Origin: Oscillospiraceae bacterium
Lineage (GTDB): Bacteria; Bacillota; Clostridia; Oscillospirales; CAG-272
Direction of reading: 5' to 3'
Length of the DNA stretch: 38,482 nucleotides
Assembly (NCBI GenBank): GCA_015064795.1
Contig: SVRO01000003.1
Span: 1-38,482 of the forward strand
A program made the position numbers and the translations under genes. The notes under the pieces are model-generated. The model was not told the origin of the DNA, did no database searches, and was given only the letters and a program-made list of their open reading frames with translations. Every line of letters starts with the position of its first letter. Position 1 is the stretch's first letter. Of this stretch, positions 9,989-18,070 are shown in pieces.

Positions 9989-10798
9989 ATGAAACTTTCA
10001 CAACAACCGTTGTTTCCAATCAATGCAAGCAAATCCAATATTTCCATTGCAGCAGGCGGCTTTGTTATTACCGACGAGAGATGGCATCGTGAACCCGTTT
10101 CGGATCCCTTTTCAAGACTGTATTACGTCACCGACGGAAGCGGTGTCATCTATTCGGATACCGAAAGCATGAAGCTCGAGCCGGGGTACGTTTATCTTGC
10201 CCCCTGCGGCTCAAAATTCGGACATTATGGTACCGATTCGGTGGAAAAGCTGTATTTTCATATTGGTATGATCCTTCCAAACGGCTACGATTTCTTGGAC
10301 GGCTTTGATCATTTTTCCCGTCTGCCTTGGCCGATCGAGCATACCCAAAAAATGACGAAATGGTATCTCAGTGACGATTTCACCGACCACTTGCTTTTAA
10401 AGGGCGAGATCGACCGTACGGTTATGGCGTTTGTGGAAGCCGAAAAATATACGCCAATACACCGCATGAAATATTCCGCCTCGGTCACGAACGCAATCAA
10501 TTTTATAAGAAAGAATCTTTCGGCTTCGCTCTCGGTGCAAGACGTTGCCGATCACACGCTCTGCTCGCGCGGAAGACTTTCCTCCGCGTTCAAAGAGGAG
10601 CTTGGACAATCTACCGCCCGTTACATCGAAAATCTTCTCATGATCCGTGCGCAGACCATGTTGCTTTACACCGACTACACCATCGGCGAGATCAGTACAC
10701 TTCTCGGATTTTGTGATCAGTTTTATTTCTCACGGCGGTTTAAACAGTACTTTTCTCTATCTCCCAAGGAATACAGAAAACGCAAGGAAGAACCATAA
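9989..10798 (+). CDS. AraC-family transcriptional regulator
   Basis: N-terminal cupin-like region; C-terminal AINFIRKNLSASLSVQDVADHTLCSRGRLSSAFKEELGQSTARYIENLLMIRAQTMLLYTDYTIGEISTLLGFCDQFYFSRRFKQYFSLSPKEYRK. Confidence 0.93.
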   Translation: MKLSQQPLFPINASKSNISIAAGGFVITDERWHREPVSDPFSRLYYVTDGSGVIYSDTESMKLEPGYVYLAPCGSKFGHYGTDSVEKLYFHIGMILPNGYDFLDGFDHFSRLPWPIEHTQKMTKWYLSDDFTDHLLLKGEIDRTVMAFVEAEKYTPIHRMKYSASVTNAINFIRKNLSASLSVQDVADHTLCSRGRLSSAFKEELGQSTARYIENLLMIRAQTMLLYTDYTIGEISTLLGFCDQFYFSRRFKQYFSLSPKEYRKRKEEP

Positions 10799-10819
10799 TA
10801 TAAAGGAGATTGCTTACTC

Positions 10820-11461
10820 ATGAAAACCATTCTTTTTCAAGGAGATTCCATAACCGATTGCGGCTGGGATCGCAACAATCCAAACTCGCTCGGACAAGGA
10901 TACGCACAGCTTGTGGCGGCCGAGCTTGGATTTGAAGCCCCCGGCGAATATACTTTTTATAACCGCGGCATTAGCGGCAACCGCATTGTCGATCTCTATG
11001 CGAGGATCAAAGCAGACATCATCAATCTGAAGCCTGATTATATGAGCATTTTGATTGGGGTCAACGACGTGTGGCATGAGATCATGAAGAACAATGGCGT
11101 AGACGCTGAAAAGTTTGAAAAAATCTACACCATGCTTTTGGAGGAGGTTTTGCAGGCACTTCCGAACTTGAAAATTTTTCTGATTGCCCCCTACGTTGTC
11201 AAAGGCAGCTCTACTGACAATACGCAGGACGCCCCAAACCGCTTTCAAATCTTTCGCGAGGAAGTGGATAAACGCATTGCGGCCGTGGAAAAACTCGGTG
11301 AAAAATTCCATCTTCCCGTTCTGCATTTACAAGAGAAATTTGATGAACACATTGCCAAAAACAACAACGCTTCATATTGGGTTCGTGACGGCGTGCATCC
11401 CGCGCTTTACGGCCACGAGCTGATCGCACGCGAATGGCTCCACATCTTTCGCACGCTATAA
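10820..11461 (+). CDS. SGNH/GDSL-type hydrolase (esterase family)
   Basis: LFQGDSITDCGWDR (block I GDS), GISGNRIVDL, LIGVNDVWHE, VRDGVHPALYGHELIA. Confidence 0.9.
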   Translation: MKTILFQGDSITDCGWDRNNPNSLGQGYAQLVAAELGFEAPGEYTFYNRGISGNRIVDLYARIKADIINLKPDYMSILIGVNDVWHEIMKNNGVDAEKFEKIYTMLLEEVLQALPNLKIFLIAPYVVKGSSTDNTQDAPNRFQIFREEVDKRIAAVEKLGEKFHLPVLHLQEKFDEHIAKNNNASYWVRDGVHPALYGHELIAREWLHIFRTL

Positions 11462-11474
11462 TGGCAAAATATAA

Positions 11475-11530
11475 AAAAGAGTCGCCAAGGGTGAGCGAAA
11501 CGGGGTTCACTTCATCAAAGCGACTCTTTT
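11475..11530. terminator. Intrinsic terminator with long apical segment between the SGNH hydrolase and ispE
   Basis: AAAAGAGTCGC (11475-11485) perfectly complementary to GCGACTCTTTT (11520-11530), with A/T runs on both sides. Confidence 0.7.
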
Positions 11531-11533
11531 CTT

Positions 11534-12403
11534 TTAAACGGGATAGCAAATCTTTGCCATAGCTCCCCTTTCTACAAGCTTACGCCGTGCGCCCTCGGCT
11601 TCTTTTTCGGTCTCAAAAAGACCGAATACCGAGGGGCCGCTTCCGCTCATTCTTGCGGCATACGCGCCGTTTTCACGCAAGATATTCATGGCTTCGGTCA
11701 CTGAAGGGCGAATCTCGCAAATAACACCCTCAAATACGTTGAAAAAGCCTTTTGACGCCATTTTTGCGTCTCCCGCCATCATTCCCTCGCGCAACGCTTT
11801 CAGCGCACTTTCGTTCCACGCGCGATTCGAAAAATCATCATACCTCTCATCTAAGCGGCGGTATGCCTCGGGCGTAGAAACTCCTTCTCCAAGCTTTGCG
11901 CACAAAATGGGACATTTGGGAAAGGAGGTCTCGCAGGGAAATATTTCTTCACCGATCCCGCGAACGACCTTCGTGCCGCCCAAAACGCAAAAAGGAACAT
12001 CCGCACCAATCGAGAGGGCAAGACGCAAAAGCTCTTCCTGCGAAAGACGGTTATCAAAAAGACGGTTCATTCCCCTAAGAACCGCGGCCGCGTCCGTGCT
12101 TCCACCTGCCATGCCAGCCGCAACGGGAATTCGCTTGCGGATCTCGATTGCAACACCGCAATCCTTGGAAATTGCTTCCAAATATTTCGCAGCGGCACGA
12201 TATGCCGTATTTTCTTTTCCAACGGGAATGCTCTTGGTGTCAATTACCAATTTTATCTCGTTTGATACACTTTTCTCTATATAAACCTCGTCATACCAAT
12301 CAACACTCTGCATAACGCTGACGATGTTATGGTATCCGTTTGGACGTTTATTTTCAATATCGAGAAAAAAATTCAATTTGGCATACGCTTTTTCAAAAAC
12401 CAT
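11534..12403 (-). CDS. ispE: 4-(cytidine 5'-diphospho)-2-C-methyl-D-erythritol kinase
   Basis: AYAKLNFFLDIENKRPNGYHNIVSVMQSVDWYDEV; IPVAAGMAGGSTDAAAVLRGMN GHMP kinase motif; MSGSGPSVFGLF. Confidence 0.95.
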   Translation of the reverse strand: MVFEKAYAKLNFFLDIENKRPNGYHNIVSVMQSVDWYDEVYIEKSVSNEIKLVIDTKSIPVGKENTAYRAAAKYLEAISKDCGVAIEIRKRIPVAAGMAGGSTDAAAVLRGMNRLFDNRLSQEELLRLALSIGADVPFCVLGGTKVVRGIGEEIFPCETSFPKCPILCAKLGEGVSTPEAYRRLDERYDDFSNRAWNESALKALREGMMAGDAKMASKGFFNVFEGVICEIRPSVTEAMNILRENGAYAARMSGSGPSVFGLFETEKEAEGARRKLVERGAMAKICYPV

Positions 12404-12503
12404 AAAAACTCTCCTCAGTATTTGCTACGACATTATTGTACCATATTTGCGTTCAAAAAGAAAGGTTTTTGCAAAAAATTATATTTATTAACATTTCTAT
12501 GTA

Positions 12504-12532
12504 TTGACGAAAACGTGAAAACGAGTTATAAT
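12504..12532 (+). promoter_or_regulatory. Sigma-A type promoter: TTGACG (12504-12509), N17, TATAAT (12527-12532)
   Basis: Consensus match just upstream of the AI-2E transporter gene. Confidence 0.7.
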
Positions 12533-12559
12533 AGAATATATATTGCTATTATTGAAAGG

Positions 12560-13948
12560 ATGTCGGGACAAAGGATGTTTGATTTTAACGACAAGAAGAA
12601 AAAAACACTTGCGATCTGCGCCGCGATCTACGCCGTATTGGTGCTTCTTTTTGTGCTGATCGTAAATTTTGATAAATTCAGCGCATGGGGAAATTGGATC
12701 AAAGAGAAGTTTGACGTTTTCACCCCCATTATTATCGGCGCGATTCTTGCCTATCTCTGCGCCCCGCTTGTGCGCTTCTTCCAAAACGTCTTTTTGAAGC
12801 GCATGAAGAACAACCGCGCCAAGCGCGGTCTGTCCATTCTGTTTACGTATATCGTTGTATTCGGCGTAGTAATTGCTTTTGTTGCCTTGATCATTCCCCA
12901 GCTTCTCAGCAGTGCGGAGGAATTTTTCAAAAAGATGACGGATGGAACGTACTTGAATAACGCCATCGAATCGGTAAATGAAATCTTAAACAAGTTCTTG
13001 CGCGATAAAGCTGAGGATCAGTTTGAGTTTATTGATAAGCAAAAGATTATTGAATACATCCGCGCATTCTTCAACAATTCCGGTACTCTTTTCCAAAAGC
13101 TCGGTAATTTTGTTTTAGCTTATGCGTCCAACTTCGTGATCAGCATCAAAAACATTTTTCTCGGTTTCCTTCTTTCCGTTTACTTCCTCATCTTTAAAGA
13201 AAAGATCTATGCGCAAACCAAAAAGGCCATGCTTGCGATCTTCCCAACGAAAAAATACGAATCCATTTCTTCGTGGGCCTCGTATGCCAACGATACCTTT
13301 GGTGGCTTCGTCGTAGGCAAATTGCTCGACGCCATGTTCATGGTGATCGCCTGCTCCATTGTCTTTGGTATTGCCGGCATTCCTTATACGATACTCATTT
13401 CGGTTATTATCGGTTTTTCCAATATCATTCCCTTCTTTGGCCCCTTTATCGGTGCAATCCCCTCGGGCTTTATCGTACTGATCGCATCCGACACCTCCAA
13501 GCTCATCCTGTTCGTTGTTCTGCTGCTTATCATTCAGCAGTTTGACGCTAACGTAATGGAGCCGAAGATCGTGGGTGATAAAACGGGGCTCACCTCGCTC
13601 GGCGTTATCGTGGCCGTCCTTATCATGAGTGGATATTTTGGCATTCTCGGCACTGTCTTTGGTGTTCCAATCTATGCCATCCTCTGCTCCCTCATTGGCA
13701 GTTGGGTAGACGGCGGCCTGAAAAAGAAGGAGCTTTCCACCGAGCTTGCTGATTATTATCCTGAAAATTCCTTGGTCAATCCCAGAGAAACGACCGAAAA
13801 GAAGTCCAGAAATATTTTCCATCTCATTGGCATCTTCTTTGCCTTTCTTTTCCGAAAGATCAAGAAGCTCTTCGCTTTTTTCGCCGCGAAGTCAAAGGCA
13901 AAAAAGCGTCACAACGAAGAAAACAAAAATAACGAAGATGAAAAATAA
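12560..13948 (+). CDS. AI-2E family transporter (PerM/YdiK-like permease)
   Basis: Multiple TM segments; AYLCAPLVRFFQNVF; VISVIIGFSNIIPFFGPFIGAIPSGFIVL; QQFDANVMEPKIVGDKTGLTSLGVIVAVLI; start uncertain between 12560 and 12575. Confidence 0.88.
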   Translation: MSGQRMFDFNDKKKKTLAICAAIYAVLVLLFVLIVNFDKFSAWGNWIKEKFDVFTPIIIGAILAYLCAPLVRFFQNVFLKRMKNNRAKRGLSILFTYIVVFGVVIAFVALIIPQLLSSAEEFFKKMTDGTYLNNAIESVNEILNKFLRDKAEDQFEFIDKQKIIEYIRAFFNNSGTLFQKLGNFVLAYASNFVISIKNIFLGFLLSVYFLIFKEKIYAQTKKAMLAIFPTKKYESISSWASYANDTFGGFVVGKLLDAMFMVIACSIVFGIAGIPYTILISVIIGFSNIIPFFGPFIGAIPSGFIVLIASDTSKLILFVVLLLIIQQFDANVMEPKIVGDKTGLTSLGVIVAVLIMSGYFGILGTVFGVPIYAILCSLIGSWVDGGLKKKELSTELADYYPENSLVNPRETTEKKSRNIFHLIGIFFAFLFRKIKKLFAFFAAKSKAKKRHNEENKNNEDEK

Positions 13949-13978
13949 TAAACTTCGTCCTTGTTGGGAGGTTATAAC

Positions 13979-15829
13979 ATGTCAGAAATGAAAAAAGGAA
14001 GCATTTCCGTAGAAACACAAAATATTTTCCCAATCATTAAGCGTTGGCTCTATTCCGAAAAGGATATTTTCCTGCGCGAAATCGTTTCCAATGCCACCGA
14101 CGCCATTACGAAAATGAAGCGCCTTTCATCGCTCGGTCAGATTCCTGCCACCGACGAGGCTTACCGCATTGACATTACACTTGACAAAGCGGAAAAGACC
14201 ATCACCGTAAGCGACAACGGCATCGGTATGTCCGAGGAGGAGCTGACGAAATATATTTGTCAGATCGCACTTTCGGGTGCCGTTGACTTTGTTCAAAAAT
14301 ACGAGGACAAGAACGATACTGCCGCCGGTGGCATCATCGGGCACTTCGGCCTTGGCTTCTATTCGGCCTTCATGGTAAGCGAAACGGTGGAGATCCTTAC
14401 GAAATCCTACACCGATGCCCCTGCTGTTCATTGGATCTGCTCGGATGCTGACGAATACCAGATCGAGCTTGACGAGCGCGAAGCGGGACGCGGCACGACC
14501 ATCGTGATGCACATTGCCTCCGACGAGGAGGAATATCTCAACGCATTCAAGCTTCAGGCAATTCTTGACAAATATTGCTCGTTTATGCCCGTTGAAATCT
14601 TCTTCAAGGAGATTGGTGAAGAAAAGGCCGATGGAGAGGTTGCCGAGGAAAAGCCGATCAACGACACAACGCCGCTTTGGCAAAAAAACGCCTCAGAATG
14701 CTCCCCCGAAGAATATAATGCTTTTTATAAGAAGGTTTTTGCCGATTATAAGGATCCGCTTTTCTACATTCACATCAATGCCGACTATCCGCTGAATTTC
14801 AAGGGTATCCTTTTCTTCCCGAACATCACCAACGACTTTGAGTCGCTTGAGGGACAGGTCAAGCTCTATTACAATCAGGTCTTTGTAGCTGACAATATTA
14901 AGGAAGTCATTCCTGAGTATATGCTCATGCTCAAGGGCGTTCTCGATTGCCCGGAGCTTCCGCTGAACGTCTCACGAAGCTATTTGCAGACCAATTCTTA
15001 CGTTTCCAAGCTTTCGGCGCACATTGTCAAAAAGGTGGCGGATAAGCTGAATGCGCTTTGCAACACCGACCGTGAAAACTACGAGAAGATATGGGAAGGC
15101 ATCAAGGTGTTTGTGGAATACGCTTGTATTCGTGACCGAAAATTTTACGAAAGAGTGAAGGATTCCCTTCTCCTCAAACTGACCGACGGCTCGCACGTTA
15201 CCTTCAAGAATTATTTGGAGGAAGCCAAGGAAAAACACGAAAACACCGTTTACTATACCTCCGACAAGGCACTTCAAGCTCGTTACATCTCGCTTTTTGA
15301 GGAAGAAGGCATTCGCGTTGCTTCCTTCGAAAAGGCGGTGGAAACGCAGTTCCTATCCGCGCTTGAGCAGAATATGGAAAACGTCAAATTCGTCCGTGTG
15401 GACGCCGACGTGGCCTCTGCGCTCAAAACGGGAGAGACCACCGAGGAGAATGAGGAGCTGGTTGCACTCTTTCGTAAGGTAAGCGGCAACGAAAAGCTTC
15501 AAGTAAAATTGGAGGCTTTAAAATCTGCCAAAACTCCTGCGATTTTGAATTTGGACGAAAATGCGCGTCGTTTTGAGGATATGATGCGGATGTACAACAA
15601 CGCCGAGGTTCCCGTAGGACTCGCCAAGGAGGGCGAAACGCTGGTGCTTAACACCGCGTCTACCTTGATCACAAAGCTTGCCGAGGATCTGAAAGCCAAG
15701 AACAACGAACGTGCAGAAAAACTCGCCGCTCACATTTACAGACTTTCGGTCATCTCCCAAAGGCGCTTGACCGCTGAAGAAATGCAGGACTTCTTGGACG
15801 AAAGTTTCTCGCTTCTTGAGGAAATATAA
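13979..15829 (+). CDS. htpG: Molecular chaperone HtpG (Hsp90)
   Basis: KGSISVETQNIFPIIKRWLYSEKDIFLREIVSNATDAITKMK; SDNGIGMSEEEL; IIGHFGLGFYSAFMVS; start at 13979 after GGAGG. Confidence 0.95.
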   Translation: MSEMKKGSISVETQNIFPIIKRWLYSEKDIFLREIVSNATDAITKMKRLSSLGQIPATDEAYRIDITLDKAEKTITVSDNGIGMSEEELTKYICQIALSGAVDFVQKYEDKNDTAAGGIIGHFGLGFYSAFMVSETVEILTKSYTDAPAVHWICSDADEYQIELDEREAGRGTTIVMHIASDEEEYLNAFKLQAILDKYCSFMPVEIFFKEIGEEKADGEVAEEKPINDTTPLWQKNASECSPEEYNAFYKKVFADYKDPLFYIHINADYPLNFKGILFFPNITNDFESLEGQVKLYYNQVFVADNIKEVIPEYMLMLKGVLDCPELPLNVSRSYLQTNSYVSKLSAHIVKKVADKLNALCNTDRENYEKIWEGIKVFVEYACIRDRKFYERVKDSLLLKLTDGSHVTFKNYLEEAKEKHENTVYYTSDKALQARYISLFEEEGIRVASFEKAVETQFLSALEQNMENVKFVRVDADVASALKTGETTEENEELVALFRKVSGNEKLQVKLEALKSAKTPAILNLDENARRFEDMMRMYNNAEVPVGLAKEGETLVLNTASTLITKLAEDLKAKNNERAEKLAAHIYRLSVISQRRLTAEEMQDFLDESFSLLEEI

Positions 15830-16080
15830 TGAAACACATTGAATATTTTACCTCCGGTGTTTGCTCGCGTAAAATTGATGTAGATATTGAGGATGGCATC
15901 ATAAAAAAGGTTGTTTTTACAGGCGGCTGCGCCGGAAACACACAGGGCGTTGCCGCGCTCATTCAGGGGATGACAGTGGAAGAAGCCATTTCCCGCCTTG
16001 ACGGTATTAAGTGCGGCTTTCGCCCTACCTCTTGCCCCGATCAGCTGGCAAAAGCGTTAAAGAAAGCATTAAAATCCTAA
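15829..16080 (+). CDS. TSCPD domain-containing protein (TIGR03905-like)
   Basis: 83 aa; FTSGVCSRKIDVDIEDGIIKKVVFTGGCAGNTQGVAALIQGM...TSCPDQLAKAL. Confidence 0.85.
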   Translation: MKHIEYFTSGVCSRKIDVDIEDGIIKKVVFTGGCAGNTQGVAALIQGMTVEEAISRLDGIKCGFRPTSCPDQLAKALKKALKS

Positions 16081-16119
16081 ATTTTTTTGCATATTTGTCA
16101 ATAAATTTTGGTAATTTTG

Positions 16120-16148
16120 TTGACAAATGATGAATTCGGTTGTATAAT
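16120..16148 (+). promoter_or_regulatory. Perfect sigma-A promoter TTGACA (16120-16125), N17, TATAAT (16143-16148) driving the lysine riboswitch leader
   Basis: Direct sequence match; predicted +1 at about 16155 falls at the P1 stem start. Confidence 0.9.
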
Positions 16149-16153
16149 AAAAT

Positions 16154-16311
16154 AGATAGAGGTGCGAGCTTGATGACTACTCTGCAAAAAGGTGAACCAG
16201 CACCGCAGAGGAAAGGCAAGCCCGCCGAAATGAACCACTCACTGCTTGGGGTGGCTCGTTGGACCGTCGCAAAATATGCGCCGGACTGTCACGTACCGTG
16301 GAGCGCTATCT
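16154..16311 (+). ncRNA. Lysine riboswitch aptamer (L-box)
   Basis: AGATAGAGGTGCGA...GAACCAGCACCGCAGAGGAAAGGCAAGCCCGCCGAAATGAACC...GGGGTGGCTCGTTGGACC...GCCGGACTGTCACG...GTGGAGCGCTATCT; conserved L-box segments and closing P1 (AGATAG/CTATCT). Confidence 0.92.
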
Positions 16312-16342
16312 CATTTTCCGAATTTTAAAATTTCGAGCTTTT

Positions 16343-16373
16343 GGGATAGTGTTACCGATGGTGACTCTATCCC
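16343..16373 (+). terminator. Riboswitch expression-platform terminator
   Basis: GGGATAG...CTATCCC stem followed by TTTCTTAATTTAATTTTTTT. Confidence 0.85.
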
Positions 16374-16407
16374 TTTCTTAATTTAATTTTTTTAGGAGGA
16401 CATGGTC

Positions 16408-18024
16408 ATGTCAAAAACACGTAAGCTGACAACGGCCATCGCACTTGTGCTTGCGCTGGTTGTCATTGTTCTTGCCGCTATCTTGACGCACGAGAATGGC
16501 GCAAGCGAAACGGCATGGGCACTTCTTGCTCCCGTAATCGCTATTGCGCTCGCTCTCATCACAAAAGAGGTTTATTCTTCCCTCTTTATCGGTGTCGTCG
16601 TCGGCGCACTTCTTCATTCCCAGAGTAGCTTTACCGGAACACTCGATACCGTGATCAACGATGGCTTGATCGCCGCCGTTTCGGACAGTGCTGGTATCTT
16701 CATCTTCCTCGTGCTTCTCGGCATTATTGTGGCTCTCGTCAACAAGTCGGGCGGCTCACAGGCGTTTGGCCGTTGGGCAGAAACGCACATCAAGTCCAAA
16801 GTTGGTGCACTTCTTGCCACCTTTGCTCTCGGTGTTCTGATTTTCATTGATGACTATTTCAACTGCTTGACGGTAGGCTCGGTTATGGGCCCCGTAACCG
16901 ACTCGCATAAGATCTCGCGTGTTAAGCTTGCGTATATCATTGATGCCACCGCCGCTCCCATCTGCATGATCGCACCGATCTCCTCTTGGGCAGCCGCCGT
17001 TTCCGGTGCCGTTGAAGGAACCTCTTATTCCGGTCTTGAGCTTTTCGTTCGCGCCATTCCCTTCAACTTCTATTCGCTTCTTACCATCGTTTTCGTTGTG
17101 GCTCTCTCTATTATGGGCTTTGACTACGGAAAGATGTCGAACTTTGAAATCAAAGCACAGAATGGTGACCTTTACGGAAATGACGATCGCGAACAGGCAC
17201 ACGAGACCGAAGCATTTAATGCAAAGGGACGCGTAATCGACCTTCTGCTTCCCATTGTTGTACTTATCGTTCTTTGCGTCATCGGTCTTATTTATGTTGG
17301 CGGCTTCTTTGGTGTTGACGCTTGGGGTGGCACCGATTACAAGGGAGACTTTATCGGCGCGTTTGGTAACACCGATGCATACATAGGACTTCCTTGGGGT
17401 GGATTGATTTCGCTCATTTTTATGGTAATTTATCTGATGGCTCGCCGTCTAATCACCTTCAAAGATGCTATGGCTTGTATCCCGAAGGGCTTCATTGCCA
17501 TGGTGCCTGCCATTTTAATCTTGACGCTTGCAACAGCGCTTAAGAACACCTCTGGACTCCTTGGTGCAGACGTATTCGTTAAGGGCGTAATGGAGACCTT
17601 CCCTGTGGCACTTGCTAAGCTTTTGCCTGCCGTTATCTTCCTTGTTGCCAGCTTCTTGGCTTTTGCAACGGGAACCTCGTGGGGAACTTTCGGTATTCTT
17701 ATCCCAATCGTCACTAATATGTTTGACGAAAGCTCTCCCCTCTTCTTCGTCGGTATTTCCGCTTGTCTTGCAGGTGCTGTTCTCGGAGACCACTGCTCGC
17801 CTATTTCGGATACCACCATCATGGCATCGGCCGGTGCACAGTGCAATCACGTTGACCACGTTTCCACGCAGCTGCCTTACGTTCTCAGTGTTGGCGCGAT
17901 TTCCTTCTTGATGTTTATTCTTGCAGGATTTATCCAAAACGCAATTATTACGTTGGCAGTTGGCACCGTTCTTACGGTTCTCTTCCTCTTTGTTGTGAAG
18001 AGAATTGTCAAGAAAAAGGCATAA
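16408..18024 (+). CDS. Na+/H+ antiporter NhaC family protein, candidate lysine transporter
   Basis: Multi-TM protein; LGVLIFIDDYFNCLTVGSVMGPVTDSHKISRVKLAYIIDATAAPICMIAPISSWAAAVSG; GDHCSPISDTTIMASAGAQCNHVDHVSTQLPY; preceded by a lysine riboswitch; start chosen for spacing to AGGAGG. Confidence 0.9.
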   Translation: MSKTRKLTTAIALVLALVVIVLAAILTHENGASETAWALLAPVIAIALALITKEVYSSLFIGVVVGALLHSQSSFTGTLDTVINDGLIAAVSDSAGIFIFLVLLGIIVALVNKSGGSQAFGRWAETHIKSKVGALLATFALGVLIFIDDYFNCLTVGSVMGPVTDSHKISRVKLAYIIDATAAPICMIAPISSWAAAVSGAVEGTSYSGLELFVRAIPFNFYSLLTIVFVVALSIMGFDYGKMSNFEIKAQNGDLYGNDDREQAHETEAFNAKGRVIDLLLPIVVLIVLCVIGLIYVGGFFGVDAWGGTDYKGDFIGAFGNTDAYIGLPWGGLISLIFMVIYLMARRLITFKDAMACIPKGFIAMVPAILILTLATALKNTSGLLGADVFVKGVMETFPVALAKLLPAVIFLVASFLAFATGTSWGTFGILIPIVTNMFDESSPLFFVGISACLAGAVLGDHCSPISDTTIMASAGAQCNHVDHVSTQLPYVLSVGAISFLMFILAGFIQNAIITLAVGTVLTVLFLFVVKRIVKKKA

Positions 18025-18038
18025 ATTTATTTAAATAA

Positions 18039-18070
18039 AAAATGCGGTTGCCGCTTGGCAACCGCATTTT
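18039..18070. terminator. Intrinsic terminator between convergent NhaC-family and serine hydrolase genes
   Basis: AAAATGCGGTTGCC-GCTT-GGCAACCGCATTTT. Confidence 0.88.
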
